Below, one piece after another: positions 13,019-26,204 of a DNA stretch of 64,000 nt. The position numbers were made by a program, and so were the translations under genes. The notes below the pieces were generated by a model. The model was not told the origin of the DNA. It searched no databases and saw nothing but the letters and a program-made list of their open reading frames with translations. Within the stretch, counting starts at the first letter, position 1; every line of letters begins with the position of its first letter. The stretch comes from Warburgia ugandensis (lineage: Eukaryota > Streptophyta > Magnoliopsida > Canellales > Canellaceae): assembly GCA_035236585.1 (NCBI GenBank), contig CP141132.1, forward strand, positions 50,533,880 through 50,597,879. Reading direction: 5' to 3'.

Positions 13019-13740
13019 CCTCAATTCTTGAGCAACACTATTAGCTGGGCATGGCCAAAGTAAATTAGGAGCTTCTGCTACTTGGGATCTCACTTACAAG
13101 AACACAGGTGAAAAAAGAGGAATAGTAGATGTTTCTCTCAAGCAAAATCACCTCCTCATGCTATCATTTTGAGAATCAAGATTTTGGTGATTCAATGGGT
13201 TAAGCACATGTCATAACCTCTTTGTATTTAATTAAATAATTACTCACCAATTGAAAATGCATCTTGTCTGATAATCCCACTCAACTAAAATCTTCCCCTA
13301 CATGGTCTCTCCCCATCCCCCCTCAAAACTCAACATCGATGTCTCCTCCTTCATCAATCTAGGGCTAGCTAGTATGGAGGTATTATCAAAATCCATTGAG
13401 ATGTTAGGACCTTTGAGCATTGCAAATTCTTCAATTGTAGAGCTAATGGATGCCTTTCATGTAATCAGGGTGTGGAGAATGCAAAAAGTATTGCCCCTAA
13501 CCATTGAAGGTGATTCCAAAAACACAATTATTTAGATTGCAAAGAAGACTCAAGCTTCTTGGGAGAGTGTGGCATTGGGTTGAAAGAATCCAAGAATAGA
13601 TAGATAGTGAGCAAATTTCTTTCAAGCGTGTGTATAGGGTAGCTAATGAAGTGGCTAATATTAGCTAAAGAAATGGCAGGGAAAACACATGGAAGAATTT
13701 TGAGACTTTGAAGCAATTTTATTCTAGTCCTTTTGACTTA
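13019..13740 (+). pseudogene. LINE-associated RNase H (RVT_3-type) relic
   Basis: The frame at 13302-13535 begins at 'PPSKLNIDVSSF' and ends with 'LTIEGDSKNTII'. In plant LINEs the C-terminal RNase H has an N-terminal lysine/leucine-asparagine-x-aspartate-x-serine strand and a conserved E-G-D-S motif, and both are visible. After a stop, 13610-13690 contains a degenerate 'RVANEVANI' helix and 'AKEMAG', in the place of the terminal H/R-x-x-N-x-x-A-D segment. The active-site region is broken by stops. Orientation and order match the RT relic at 746-1339, so both are probably one LINE split by element A. Confidence 0.55.
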
Positions 13741-14640
13741 TAGTGGATGTCTTTTCAGTATTCTTGTTTGTTGTTTTGATTTTTGTTGAGCACCCTAGGG
13801 TAGGCCCTTAATCCAATTAATATTTGTGTGTTCTTCTTTCCATATAATTAGGAACAACTTTGATCATCCTTTAAAATTTATGGTTCCTTTATGTAAATTC
13901 ACATATTTTTAATATTAATTCCATTGTAATCTTCTGAAAGAAAAATACTCTAATTACTATAACTCAAATGAGTTTTCTAGTCAACTCATGAGTTCTAGAA
14001 ACTTTGATCATATTTAAGTTACGTACACCAACACCATATCTGAATAATCTCATTATATACCAATTTCATCTTGTGATACATGGTAACAGTTTATCTCTCT
14101 GAGGCACCTTCAGTCTACAATGAAATGCAAGTTATGGAAATGATATATATATTCAATATTTTGGCCACTTTACAACTGTAAAAGTGAAATAATGTTTTCA
14201 GCATGTCTTTTTATATGAATTCAATATTTTGGCAATAAGCAATTGCAAATAGCAACATATATTTTTACATAAACTATGGCATGTAAACAAGACTTGAATG
14301 ATTTGATTGCATTTCACATTGGCCCCCATAGCTCTATTTTCTGGTAGTGTGGCTGGCTTGGAACATTGAAATGTGGAACCTACATGTGTTTTGTAAAGCT
14401 ATCACAATTCATAGCATGTATTAATAATCGTCTCTTATTGTTGGCCCAAATCATCCTATGATCTCTAATCAAGTGCAAAATAGCACACATGTAACATCCC
14501 TTATTGTTAAGAAACATTTGCAAATAGATCTAGTATAAATAAAATTACACAGGAGGTTTTAAAGTCAATAAAAAATGCTAATAGAAGTCAGTTATAAAAG
14601 ACTTCTATCTAGTTGATTTTGAAATTTAATAACTGTTAAT
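13741..14640. other. No gene recognised
   Basis: AT-rich sequence. The first 100 bases ('ggatgtcttttcagtattc...') may be the 3' tail of the LINE relic. The rest holds no frame, RNA gene or repeat that I can identify. Confidence 0.4.
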
Positions 14641-15150
14641 GGATACAGAGCAATTTTAACACTTTATGGCACTTGGACAGTACAGCTATTGATTTATTTG
14701 TCTGAACTAATAACCTGCGAAAGTAAATTGTCCACACTCTTAGGTATGCTAATTACATTGTTGACAACCTTACAAAGAGAGAAGCTCAAGGTAATTAGCT
14801 TTCAATATCGTGGTATCATCCTCTTGTCCCAAACATCCTTGATTTTAACAACATTGCTAAGGTTCCACTTAATCACATCATTGATTTGAGATAGAGACTT
14901 CTCTTACCTTTGGTTGAGGCTGTGTTTTCTTAGCCAAGCCCTTATACCTCCCCTATTTTGATTACAATGTAATCACTCATAGTAATGTTCTTTCACTCAT
15001 AGTAATGTTCTTTCACTATAAGTTCTTCTCTAGTTGGAATAGGTTGTTGCACCCTATTAGTTTTGGGTGCTTTTGTGTCTTTTATCCTTTTCTAATGGTG
15101 TCTTGTTCAATTGCTCTCTCATTAATACAATTTCCTGCCATTTAAAAAGC
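14641..15150 (+). pseudogene. Possible second LINE tail relic
   Basis: A frame through 14730-14800 reads 'RYANYIVDNLTKREAQGN'. It resembles the last helix of a LINE-type RNase H (R-x-x-N-x-x-x-D-x-L-x-K-x-x). It is followed by 'PLVPNILDF' and then a T-rich tail with 'ttaatacaatttcctgcc', typical of plant LINE 3' ends. Stops interrupt it. A 19-bp unit 'tcactcatagtaatgttct' is duplicated in tandem at about 14974-15012. The evidence is motif-level only. Confidence 0.35.
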
Positions 15151-17115
15151 CAAATGCATTGATTTGTAGTGGGTTTGCTATTTTAAGAATGAAAAACATA
15201 ATTGGCTGCTTATATCTAAAAGCAAAATTCATTCTTCACTATTGCTTAACCGTATTTTTCACTACAATGCTTCTGCTGTTTGCTAGATTTATTGATTTCT
15301 CTATATATGATTCCTTTTCATTGTTGGATGACCCCATGACATTAACTTGGCTCCACATTTGTAGGACTATGATACTGTTTGTGTGACAAAGGATAATATT
15401 CTAAGGTTCTCCAAGCCAAACAAGTATTTGGTTGAAAGCTCAAACAAGAGGGTAGGTGAAGGCTCAGTTAATGCCATGGACATCATAGTAATAGTGAATG
15501 CACAAATATCAATTTTCAAGTTATTCCTCATGATTTCACATTTCATGGATTTCTATTATTAACTGAGAATTTACTTTCATGGATTTTACATAACATTGAT
15601 GATATCCTGCATTTTTATTATGGATTGTTACTATTTTAAAAAATCCAATAGAAGCTTATTTGATGGTGATGTGATCCTAGTTAATAGGGGAAAGCTTGTA
15701 GTCTTCCATCATTCATAATTTGTTCTGCTTCAACAAAGCATGTCATTAACATGTTCCATGATCCAGATTTTGGTAATTCTAATTGTTTGATTGATTATTA
15801 GTTTCTTTATTGGAAAGGCCATAGTAATGTTGAAGTTGTTTGAATGATCATGAAAACAAGTTAGTGACTAGTAAGCCAATCTAGATTTCATTGTCATTGG
15901 TTCTTGATTATGAAGAAAGCTTACACTCATATCGTGGGAGCATTTGGATACAAAAATTGATGATATCAGTAGTACCTATAGATCCATATTACCCTGATGG
16001 ATTGCTATGTAGTAAAGCTTTTACTATCACATGTGACTTCCATGGGTGCTTATTTAACAATGGAACAATATTAATATTTGTAACATAATAGGTCATTTAA
16101 GATGCTCAATATTCTCTTTTCACTCCGATTTTACATAATTCAAAATTTTTGTAAATTGCTATTTAAAAATCAAAGATGTTAAATTATGATTAGTGTGATG
16201 TTGGTTGATCATTGTTGGTGGTTAAATCCATACTTTTCTTACCATCCACTGTTCAGGTCATGGATCAGGCATCACAAGGTTACTCTTTTAATTATGAAAA
16301 AATGGACAGCAAAGATTATCTTATCTATTTTATTATTGGATCAGAAATTTTTGATCCATTCTATATCAATTTTAGGTTAAGGAACTTACTGGTAGCATCT
16401 GATCATCAATTAGGCACTAATACTGTTTCCATAATAACTAATCAAATGGTTGAGATTGTCTGATTAGTTTTAATCCTAGATTGACAATCTCATTCAAATC
16501 CAAGCAATATTAAGTAGGTTTTAACTATTTCTAATAATGGTCTAAGAAATGAATTGTTAGATTAAGAGATCAATGGCTCGATATCACAAAAACCTAAATC
16601 TAGCATGAAACTGTACAGATCTAGCTAAAACTGCAAATCCAAGGTTGGGTTTTCTCAAACTTTAACTATAACACAAGTTTTCACCCACAATCATTGTCAG
16701 AGAAGGCAAAATTTGTTGATTTTTTTGGCAACAATTCCCTATGCATACTATCTTCTCCAATCCTACATCATCCCTCCTCCAATTGTGGTGGAACCAAAGG
16801 GGTTTTGCTACTCTCTTTGTTCAAAGTAAGATGGATAGTCCGATCATCAACCTTGAGATCATGAAATGCAACCAATTGTTTCTTTATATGAATTCCAATT
16901 GCACCCACTCGTGATAAGTATTCTTTGCAAAACTCCACTACCTCCTCTACAAAATAACATTTGGGTATACACCCCTACACTAACATTTTTCAAGTTTTCA
17001 CATTTTGAGCATACACAACACATGAGATTACTATCACCACCTACAATAAGTGTAAACTTTATGAAATTTTCTATTCTCTCCTCAGGTTTTTTAGATGTTC
17101 TCGTCCAAACACATT
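15151..17115. other. Unassigned sequence, possibly host intron/intergenic
   Basis: I recognise no transposable element here. It contains one possible exon (15365-15451). It also contains two overlapping open frames at 16859-17143 whose minus-strand continuation reads without stops down to about 16748, with the segment 'EEVVEFCKEYLSRVGAIGI'; I cannot assign it. The left flank of element C ('acatt') lies at 17111-17115. Confidence 0.35.
15365..15451 (+). CDS. Possible host-gene exon (29 codons)
   Basis: An 87-nt open stretch is bounded by 'ccacatttgtag' (acceptor-like) and 'agg/gtaggtg' (donor-like). It is open in phase 0 and reads 'DYDTVCVTKDNILRFSKPNK' plus nine more residues. Codon use is balanced, unlike the AT-rich surroundings. 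I do not recognise the protein, and I found no neighbouring exon in a compatible phase that convinces me. Chance is a real alternative, given the short length. Confidence 0.25.
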
Positions 17116-18297
17116 TGTAACATCCCAAATTTTTAAATCCCAATTTGAGTGAATTGTGAAATTTGTTAAATTGGGATAAAAAGAAAATGGTGAAAATTCA
17201 TACTTTATAGTTTTGTGAGTGAAAAACTTGATAGACATCAAATCAATTATTAAGACCTCCATATTTGGATTTTACTTGAAAAATAGAATCCGACGACACT
17301 AAGAAGGCCCAAAATGGAGTTCAGGTGAAAATGTGCCTAATTATTTTACAAAAGAGTAAAATGGTCATTTAACATGTAGGACCCACATTGCGTGATGTAA
17401 TTTTCAAAATGAAGACAGTCAAAAGTGAAGTGGGGACATGATGATTAAAGGAGTAATCAATATGCCACCCACCTATCATTAATCGCAATAAGATAGTAAT
17501 ATACCCCCATAAGCACAATTCATCATCTTCCCTATTTTTCCCCTCTCCTTTGATCCACAATTATAGATTTGCTAGTTACAGATCTTCCCCTTTGTTTCTC
17601 TAGTGGATCGCTTGAAGATCATGGCAATGTATCATTTCCTTAGCCTCTTCTTCCCATGAAAACCACTGCAAGATCGGATTTCTCGCTGATCTGACTAGAA
17701 AGACTCTTTTCCTTCTCATTTTCCATTCCCCAATATGTATTTTATCTCCTTTTATTATTTTCAATCATCTGGATTGGAAAATTTTCAGATTTTGTGGAGT
17801 TAATCTAAGGAAAACCGTGAAGTTAATCTAAGGAAAACCATGAAACAGTAGAAGAACCACCTTAAGGATAGCTCAGATGGATGATCTGATCCAGCCATTA
17901 GATTCAGTGACTCTCGAAACCCTAGGAATGGTGAAAATAAAGAAAAAATTGGATCATCTAGACTATAGATCGAACCAAAATAGAATGGACAGTCTATGCA
18001 AATTGTCCCCGATGGACAATGCCCCTAGGATGCAATTTTGCTGACTTGCACTAGGATGATGATGCGTAGCACATGGGTTCATACAGCATCGTGTGCACTG
18101 TCACTATCAGAACGGGACGCCCAGGCATCCTGGAGACTGGGACCCACGTGACAGTGTCCTAGAGACCAAGATGCATGCAGAGCATCCTAACACCATGCAT
18201 CCTAGTGACACCAGGTTTTTTATTGTTCCGGTTTGGATTTTGATCCAAACCATTGAACAGTGAACTGATATGGAAATTTTGATATTTTTGAGGTTAT
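17116..18297 (+). repeat. 5' LTR of element C, part 1
   Basis: Collinear with 27029-28250 of the 3' LTR, starting TGTAACATCCC. It is interrupted at 18297 ('gttat') by a solo LTR. Confidence 0.88.
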
Positions 18298-21200
18298 AAT
18301 AACAACACAGGTTTTCACATGCATTTTTAAATGCAAAACCAATTCCTAATACGGGATCGATCCCTATTTGAAAATACTTTTATAAAAACAATGCAATGCA
18401 GCGAAAGAATTTTTTATTTTAAATTCATTTTTGAAAACCTCGAGTGTCATTTGCTTTCAAGACGAACAAAGAAATTTGTAAAACTAAGACAAATGTATAT
18501 GTATCCCAGATCTATCTAGTCACAGCTCATAGCTCAACTATAATAATTATACACACATGTCCAAAGGATAGGTCATATACTTACATTCACACTTGTCTTT
18601 ATCTTTGTTTACTTGTTCGTAGCACTAACATTTCCTGATGCATCTTCTAATCCTGTCGGAGCTAATCTATAAAAATAATATATTTGGGTGAGTATTCCTC
18701 ATGCTCAGTAGGTGATCTGATACTACTATTTTAAAAACACGGCAAGCAACATGCATAATTTCAAGAGGGGCTTTCCATGTAAAAATCATGTAATTCCTTT
18801 TTGCGTAAACATGCATATTTATGCATAAATCATAAGCTCATTTACATATTTTCAACCATGGAATCTTTTATCGAAATCCAATAATCAACGATATAAATAT
18901 TACAAAAATCATAGAGTAGTAATCAATCAATCCATGTACTAAAATCTCGACGAACACATCAAGCCATCTAGTCAAAGTCAATGATTCATAAAATAATAAT
19001 AATTATGAAATTCTTAAAGTAGTAATCAGTCAAAATAGATGATAGCATCTCAAATCCACTATAGATATTATGCACATGGGTCTCACAACGAACACATCAA
19101 GCTGATGGATCGGCAAACACATCAAGCCGACTGGTCATGAGTCCTCGTCTAAGACCATCTCAATACACCATGTATGGTGATACCAAAAACCAAAATCATA
19201 GGGGCCACTATGCTCATGATCAGAACCTATCTGAAATCGTGTATCTCTAGTATCTAGAGACCAGCCACCACAATCTCCACGGTTGACTATAGATACATCT
19301 TCTTTATCCCTTCATAAGCTGCCTCAATCGGTGATCTACCCACTTAGAACTTAAGGTTTTGTTACCTCTGTAAGTTGCCCCAATCAGCAATCTTCCCACT
19401 TGGAACTCAAGATTTTGTTCCCTCTATAGGTTGCCTCAATCGGCAATTTACCCACTTAGCATAGTGCCCACCAAGCTTATTAGCCAGAAAAAGATATATA
19501 CATATAATCCAATTCTCAATAATCATAAATCATGCAATTTATGCAATTTATTTTCAAAATATGAGAGTAATGCATATAAAATTGTTTCGTCGTTCAAGAG
19601 TATAAATGAACTATGAAAGATATAAGAAATAGCATTTTTAATCAAAATAATAAATCATGAGAATAATTCACAAATTCATCATAAAAATACCATATCTTGA
19701 TATCATTTCAAAAACATACTAAACACGAAAATATATTCAAGGAAATCATTTAGATTTGGAATGTAGTTGAAAACTTAGTAACATCAGACTACCTACCTCG
19801 ATGATGTCACTTAGATTGTGTCTTTCTCCAATTTGAATCCTGGATCACCTTTGTGAGGTCCTATATATTATTTGGGCATAAGAATCCAAGTATTATTTCT
19901 CATTCTTTATAGGTCATCAGTTAGATTTACAGATCAATGACTAGATCTATCCTTTAGGTTATAGATCATTGATTAATGCACTTTTAGGGTAGATCTCATT
20001 TATAGATCTAATATTTAATGGTTAGATTGCCTTCAATAACTTTTATGACATCAAGATCTTGTAATTGAATGGTCAGATCTCACATATTGCCTATCCTGAT
20101 GCTCAGATCAAGTTTGTACTTGATTTGGACTATGAGATCTATAATGCAAAGGTTGATCTTAGAATATTGATCTCCTAATGCATCCAATGGATCAATTTAT
20201 GAGATCTGATCATCTTTGATCTTGTAGATCTATGAGATTTCTATAATTTTTAGGGTATGGTCACATTAAATAGTCCTCTGATCCTAAATTTTGTTGTATA
20301 ATTAGGTCCATGTCATCAATACGAACACAACAGACTTTTAGGATCATCAATCAGAGTTATATAGAATTCTTAATTGCAGTTTTAGTGTTTTAGATCAAAT
20401 AAATGATCTAGATTAGATCTCTGGATCTAAAACACGACAAGACAGGGCTTGCGCATCACTGTTCCCAAGATGCTCTTGCATCCTAATCGAACCAAGACCG
20501 TACCTGCATGCCTGCACATGCCTAAAGGACACTGCAAAGCATGCATTCTAGTCGTGTGTTATGCACGTGCGTCCTGAATACCTGATCAAGTTGATCAAAT
20601 GAGACGATCCAATTTGGACTGTCCAATCATCCTGGTCCCTGATCAACATCCAAGATGCCTTAATATTTCCACTATCCTGTATTTCTTAGGGTTTGGGGGT
20701 CCCACCAACTCATTGGACAGCTCGAATCATCCATCCGAGCTATCCCAGTTATGGTTCTCATCAGATCTATCTTTCACTGGTGATATTCCAGCTGGTGACA
20801 GCAGATCCAGCATGTACCTGGTCTGGTTTCTACTAGAGAAGAGAGGAATGAAGAAAAAGGGGAGGAGGTTACCTAACTTGAGCCAGTGGAGGGGGAGTCT
20901 GGGTTTTCCGATGGTACAGGCTGCTATGTGCTGCTGGAAAAACTCTGATCACCGAAGAATGCAAAGATCAGGGTAAACCCTAGTTATCAAAGCAAAAATT
21001 GGCGGTGGCCGAAGGAGGAAAAAGACGAGAGAAAAAGGAGAAAGTTTAGGGGTCGATGCTGGAAAACAAGGGAAGAATTGAAGCGTAGGGAGATTTTTCG
21101 ATGAGGGTTTTACCGGAACCCTATGTTTCCATAAAACACAGAAAACCGGGGCAACTAGAGAAGAAGGTGAGAAAGGGGTTTATAACCCGTGAAGGCGGTG

Positions 21201-21549
21201 TTGCCCCATGGCAGTGCTGTCATTATTCCTAGTGCTGTCGAGGATGATTGGAGAAACAAGGTCGACGCAGAAGCAGTGATGAAGGAGATGACGAAAGGGG
21301 GTGTCATTATCAACACGACCCCCTGCATTTTTTAGTTTTTTTCCCATAATGTTTACAAAATTACAAAAATACCTTCAAACCTTCAAATGCTCATAAATTT
21401 GTCATCCAATCTCCATTTTCAGCGCTCATTATGTTATTTGATTCCATTTTTCAAGTAGAATCTGATTACGGGATATTTCTACCAAAATTGATCCCTATAA
21501 AATCTCACTTTCAATATTCAAAAATGACTTATAAATTTAGGTTATTACA
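18298..21549 (-). mobile_element. Solo LTR D (related subfamily) nested in element C's 5' LTR
   Basis: About 3252 bp in minus orientation. The plus strand begins 'aataacaacacagg', a mutated form of TGTGACAACCCAGG, and ends 'ggttattaca' (LTR start TGTAATAACC). Flanks 'gttat' (18293-18297) and 'attat' (21550-21554) fit a target duplication with one change; the uninterrupted site in the 3' LTR reads 'gattatataagctt'. It shares the family's signal order on the minus strand: TATA at 21179-21184, donor-like TTAG/GTAACC near 20868, GAG/GTAGGTAG near 19795, acceptor near 18668 and GTAAGT donor near 18582. There is no internal domain. The 125-codon frame at 20599-20976 is leader shadow. Confidence 0.78.
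19315..19460. repeat. 56-57-bp tandem repeat inside solo LTR D
   Basis: Units start at 19315, 19372 and 19428 (about 2.6 copies). Each contains a 'gcc(t/c)caatc(a/g)gyra' core and 'cccactt(a/g)g'. It may be a subfamily-specific LTR expansion. Confidence 0.75.
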
Positions 21550-23113
21550 ATTATATAAGCTTGATTTTTTATCTGAGATGTCCTCTGAAATTGTCTCCAT
21601 GACACAAACAAGATTTTAGCATTAGAATCTTGATATGTTCACATCCAGACAAATCAAACCTATAAAATGTCATCCAATAACTTAGATTGGGCCTATCATG
21701 GGATGATCAGGCCCTGGAACCTGAACAATTATATGATCCAAGAGATGGATTGATGGATCTAATGATCAGATCATATGTATTCATTTTAGAATTTGATCTA
21801 GACCATTAATCTAACTCAAGCTTTTATATTTGAATAATCAGAGAGTGATCAGACCATCAGATCAAGACATAAGTCATGGATATACACTGGAATGGTTAGA
21901 TGAACATGAGATTGAACTGATTTGTGATAATTGAGGTTGGAATTAGTGATCTAATCATGAATTGAGGCTATAAAGAATGACCCAATGGTTGAATCACCTT
22001 GAATTCCAATGAGATGGAATGATTAAGCCTTTTGATGATGAGGATGCATCTATTTAGCCAATCACTACTTAGATTGACTTGAATAAGGTCAGATCAAATG
22101 ATCTGAATCATTGATCTTTAATAAATGACCAAAATGGATGGATATTAAGAAAATAAAAAAATATAAGAAGGATTGAAGGATAGTAAGAGTGAGAGTGAGA
22201 TCATCATAATTGATGATGATTAAAAGACTAGATGAGTAATGGATGAGGAATTGTGAATAAGTGAATAGCTTAAAATGTATGTATGACTTAACAGATACTC
22301 CATCTTAAGTGCACATATAGATCATGTAATTTATATAAAAAAATTAGCATCTTAAATTCCACCTACCTCTAATACATCCATCAAATCCTTAGATTAGTCC
22401 ATGATCTCAATTGCATTTCTAGATCAGTTTATGTTGTTTAGATCTATTCATATGTTTACTTGAGATATTGATTGGAAATTGATATGATATATTGTGCCTC
22501 GATTTATTCATGATATTCACATGAAATGCTTGGAAATTTATATTCTAAAGTTTTGAATTATTTTCAAATTAATCATGCAGATTATTGATTATTGATGCAA
22601 AATGTTTTCTACATTGAAGTGATTATTATATTGCCAAAGAAAATGTTATATTTTGATTATCATAAGCACCTTATTTCCTTACCAAGCATTCCTTGCTAAG
22701 GCATTTTGTTCTTGTTACAATGCCTCAAATACTGAAAGATAGATATGACTAATGAGGACCCAATCAAGTAGTGATCGTGACATCTCATTTGAATGTATGT
22801 TTTTAATTCTACTTGGAATGTATATATACATCTGAAGTATTTGGACTTGATTATAACATTGTTGGGAATGTGGCTATCAACTGGATGGATCCTGAAGGTG
22901 TAAACTTGTTTTAGAAACGTTTACTTGGGAAATGGAAAATTTATTTGTGTTCTAAAATTTTAATAATTAAGTACTTATTGATGGTTGACACTTGGGGTTT
23001 TTCTAAAATGAAATTCATTGAAATTGTCTTTCACTATTTTGTTTTCAAAAAATTTGGCCCCACTTTTTTGAAAAGTTTTTTTAAAAAGTGTTTGAAAAAC
23101 CTAGGTCATTACA
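21550..23113 (+). repeat. 5' LTR of element C, part 2
   Basis: Resumes the LTR at 'attatataagcttg' and ends 'aggtcattaca'. Relative to the 3' LTR it lacks the segment matching 29112-30033 and carries 22298-22417 in inverted orientation. Confidence 0.85.
22298..22417 (-). repeat. Inverted 120-bp LTR segment
   Basis: This stretch is the reverse complement of 28991-29111 in the 3' LTR; for example 'ccacctacctctaatac' here against 'gtattcgaggtaggtgg' there. Both sides outside it remain in normal orientation. The independent LTR at 37279-40571 has the uninverted arrangement (38560-38660), so the inversion arose in this copy. Confidence 0.8.
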
Positions 23114-23115
23114 GT

Positions 23116-23128
23116 TGGTATTAGAGCC
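23116..23128 (+). promoter_or_regulatory. Primer-binding site of element C
   Basis: TGGTATTAGAGCC two bases after the LTR end. It is an initiator tRNA-Met type site with one C-to-T change. Confidence 0.88.
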
Positions 23129-25990
23129 AAGTTCATCCACTCACAGCTAGTCCCAAAAGTCCAAGTGGAGATGAAAATCCAAGGTGAGAGTTACAAATGA
23201 TATAAGCTAAATGATTAAATCATTTAGTACTTTTTGAAACTTGAATAAACACCATTTAGAGGTGTTGACATTTGAACTAGCAAGTGCAAGGATAGAGTGA
23301 AAATCATATATAAAATTGATTCATATCAAAATTAGAAAATGACTCAAGTACGAGTCATGAATAGTCATGGAAAAAGGAAAATTATCAACTAAATAGAAAG
23401 AAATTTCTTATGAGGATGGTAAGGCTCTTAAGGTAAGAAATCATAATATGATGTGCATGAGTTAGTTTCTCTAAATAAGAATATTATTGTTGATAGATGA
23501 TTTACTAATGGAGACAACTTACTATGAGTATAATTTCTAATGTGAGAACAGTATGTATGAAGCCTTGGAGAGTACAGGGATTAATTGTGAGTAAAGAATC
23601 AGAATAATGATTTTGAATTAGCTTCTCTGGAGGGAACTTTACTGTATGATAGAAAATATATGTATATGAATTACTGTGGAGAGTTCAAATCATAACTTGG
23701 ACCATGTGTATAAATTTTTGCAAGAATATAATGACCATTGTTGCTGCAATAGAGAAAGATTAGAGATGATTACAACTAATGAGAATGTGAGAATGTTTAG
23801 AGAAGTATTGTATTAATCTAAACTTGAAGTGGAATTAATTGAGGTTTTTAATTATGAATTGGAGGTGCATAGTGATTGGAGGATATGATAATTGATTATG
23901 AGAATAGTTATTTAATAGTGATGATAATGTGGTCTAAAATGGCTAATGAGGTCATTATGAAAAATCAATTATATTGGATGTGAGATTGACAGTTGTAAAT
24001 GATTTTGATAGATATGACCATGAAATATTTAATTGTTTAAAGGAAATGAAATGGTGGAAGTGAGGACATTGAAAATGTAATTATGGGGATCTAATGATGG
24101 GCATTTGAGGGCATGTTCATTACTGAGATTTTTATCTGAAAGGCTCTCAAAAAGACCTGTGATGATCAGTATCTTCATTTTGTGAGCATTTGTTGACATT
24201 ATGGAGTTTGTTGCTATAAAGCAGAGAAATTAAAAGGTTCAACAATATTGAATGGGAGTATACAGTTGATTAGACTTGCCTCTGACTCTTTTATGAATGG
24301 TAAGGATGCTACAAATAGATTATGTTATGTAACACCTAAATTGAGGAATCAGGTGATGGTAGCGCATCCTACATTGGTGGCAGAGCTGGTAGATTGGGCC
24401 TCTATGTTATAGAGAGATATTCTCTTAGGACTTGGGCTGATTGCAAAGACTCAGACATGAATAGTTTGAATCAGCCTAGTAAGGGCAAAAGACCCTTTTC
24501 ATCGACATAGTTACAAAAGCCACTGAGCCAATGACATTGATCAGGTAGTATTGGGATGCAAACAAGAGAAGGTGCATTAGTATAGAATAGGCACCTAGAC
24601 AGCTATGTCTTGGAGTTAGTAGACCATTGCAACAGTGATAATCAATAGTTGCCATTACAGTGACAATCCTTTAAATGTTTTGACTATGGGGAGTCGGAAT
24701 ATTTCAATATAGACAATTCCAAAGGACAATGGGTTGGACAAACTAACATTGGGAATAGGGAAAAAATGGCCCCACATTGGTAGTGATGAGTTTCTGTCAT
24801 TACTTAGAGGCACGTATAGGCCTTGAATTGGGTGGTGGAAAATACTTTCTTGGTTTCTAGTAAACATGCTAAGATCCTTATTGAATTAGAATCTAGTCAT
24901 TTTTGTACCTTATGTATTGGTGCCTTGATAAATATACATGTGTATATATGACAATCTATGGGTTGGATGTTATGATGCTTATGATGAGTGAGAGGATGGA
25001 TATTGATCTCATCTTACTTGATATGATTGATTATGATACCATCCTTAGGAAGAATTCTATTTATTGGGGGATAGTTAATTAAAGTGAGGAAAAGATTACT
25101 TTTAGTGTACTTGAACAACCAGTGACCTCGTTCCTGTGTAGGAAAAGTGTCACTGAGATTGTGTTATTTCTATCATGAGGGTAGTACGGTATTTTCCTAA
25201 GGTGTCAAGTCCTCCTTATTAATGTGATAGTGGATGATAGAGAGCGACAACAGATTAAGCACATAGATGGTGTGCGAGAATCCATAATCTTTCCTAAGGA
25301 GGTTCCAAGATTTTCACTGCAAGATATTGATGTCGATATTGATTTGGCATTAGAAGTAGTGTATTTTTCTAAGGTGCCATACAGGATGGCCCCAGCTGAG
25401 TTGAAAGGGTTTCAATTACGATAGTTACTTGATAAGGGTTTATCAAACCTAGTGGGTCTTCATATGGTGCATTAGTCCTCTTCATGAGAAAAGAGACATG
25501 TCCTTATTGTTATGCATAGATTATTGATTGTTTGAAGGCACCATAGTGGAAAATTGATATTCTCTATCATGTCTTGATGATCTATTTGATCAACTTTGGA
25601 TGGTGCATGGTATTTGTGGATATTGATTTGAGATCTGATTATCACTAGCTGAGGATTGTGAGTAAGACGTCTTTAAGATAAATTTTAGAACCTATTATGA
25701 TTATTACAAGTTCTGGGTGATACAAATTGATGGTATGTATGAATATGACAGGTTGCAAATTCAAATGTTACTTGGATGAGTATCTTAAAGACTCATCTGT
25801 TATTGTGAATATATATGAGTATGAATTTTGGTCAAAGAAGGTGAAATTCCTTGACCATGATACCTCTATTAATAGAGAGGTAGTTTATTGAGACTACAAT
25901 GGGATGGGATTAGTCCAAATTGGTGACTAAGGTTAATAGTTTCTTTAGTCTAGTAAACTGCTATTACTGAGTTATTGAGTTCTTCAAGAT
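23129..25990 (+). pseudogene. Element C gag-protease-RT relic
   Basis: 23129-24640 is decayed gag leader. Near 24670-24720, 'CFDYGESEYF' resembles a CCHC zinc knuckle. At 24985-25060, 'LILLDMIDYDTIL' matches the C-terminal strand of the gypsy protease, which precedes a D-W-L motif; that motif is degenerate here. At 25224-25424, a clear frame includes 'FSKVPYRMAPAELKGFQ', the hallmark start of the Ty3/gypsy RT domain, then 'LLDKG'. At 25545-25640, 'DDLFDQL' and 'VDIDLRSDYH' correspond to the next RT blocks. Stops and shifts occur throughout. No catalytic Y/F-x-D-D block, RNase H or integrase follows. The relic is non-functional. The clade assignment (Del/Tekay-like) rests on these motifs and the LTR and purine-tract context. 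Confidence 0.7.
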
Positions 25991-26204
25991 AGAAGCGATA
26001 TGGACGTTGTTTTTTTTATATTACATGTATAAGTTTGATTTCTCATTAGATGAGAGGTATGGTAGTGATGTATGTTTTGTATAAATCATTTTGCTATGTG
26101 TACTCAAAAATTGATTTCTAACCTATACTTGTGAGCAGCCGATGAGGGGGGGGGGACGAGAGGCACTGGCAGGCTTCTAAGTGCTTACAATATGATTGTG
26201 CTAT

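Noticed and set aside
16859-17143. Two opposing open frames near 17 kb, one vaguely like a CACTA transposase-associated domain
   Set aside because: The resemblance is limited to one short stretch ('FCKEYL'), with no further domain match, so no family is claimed.
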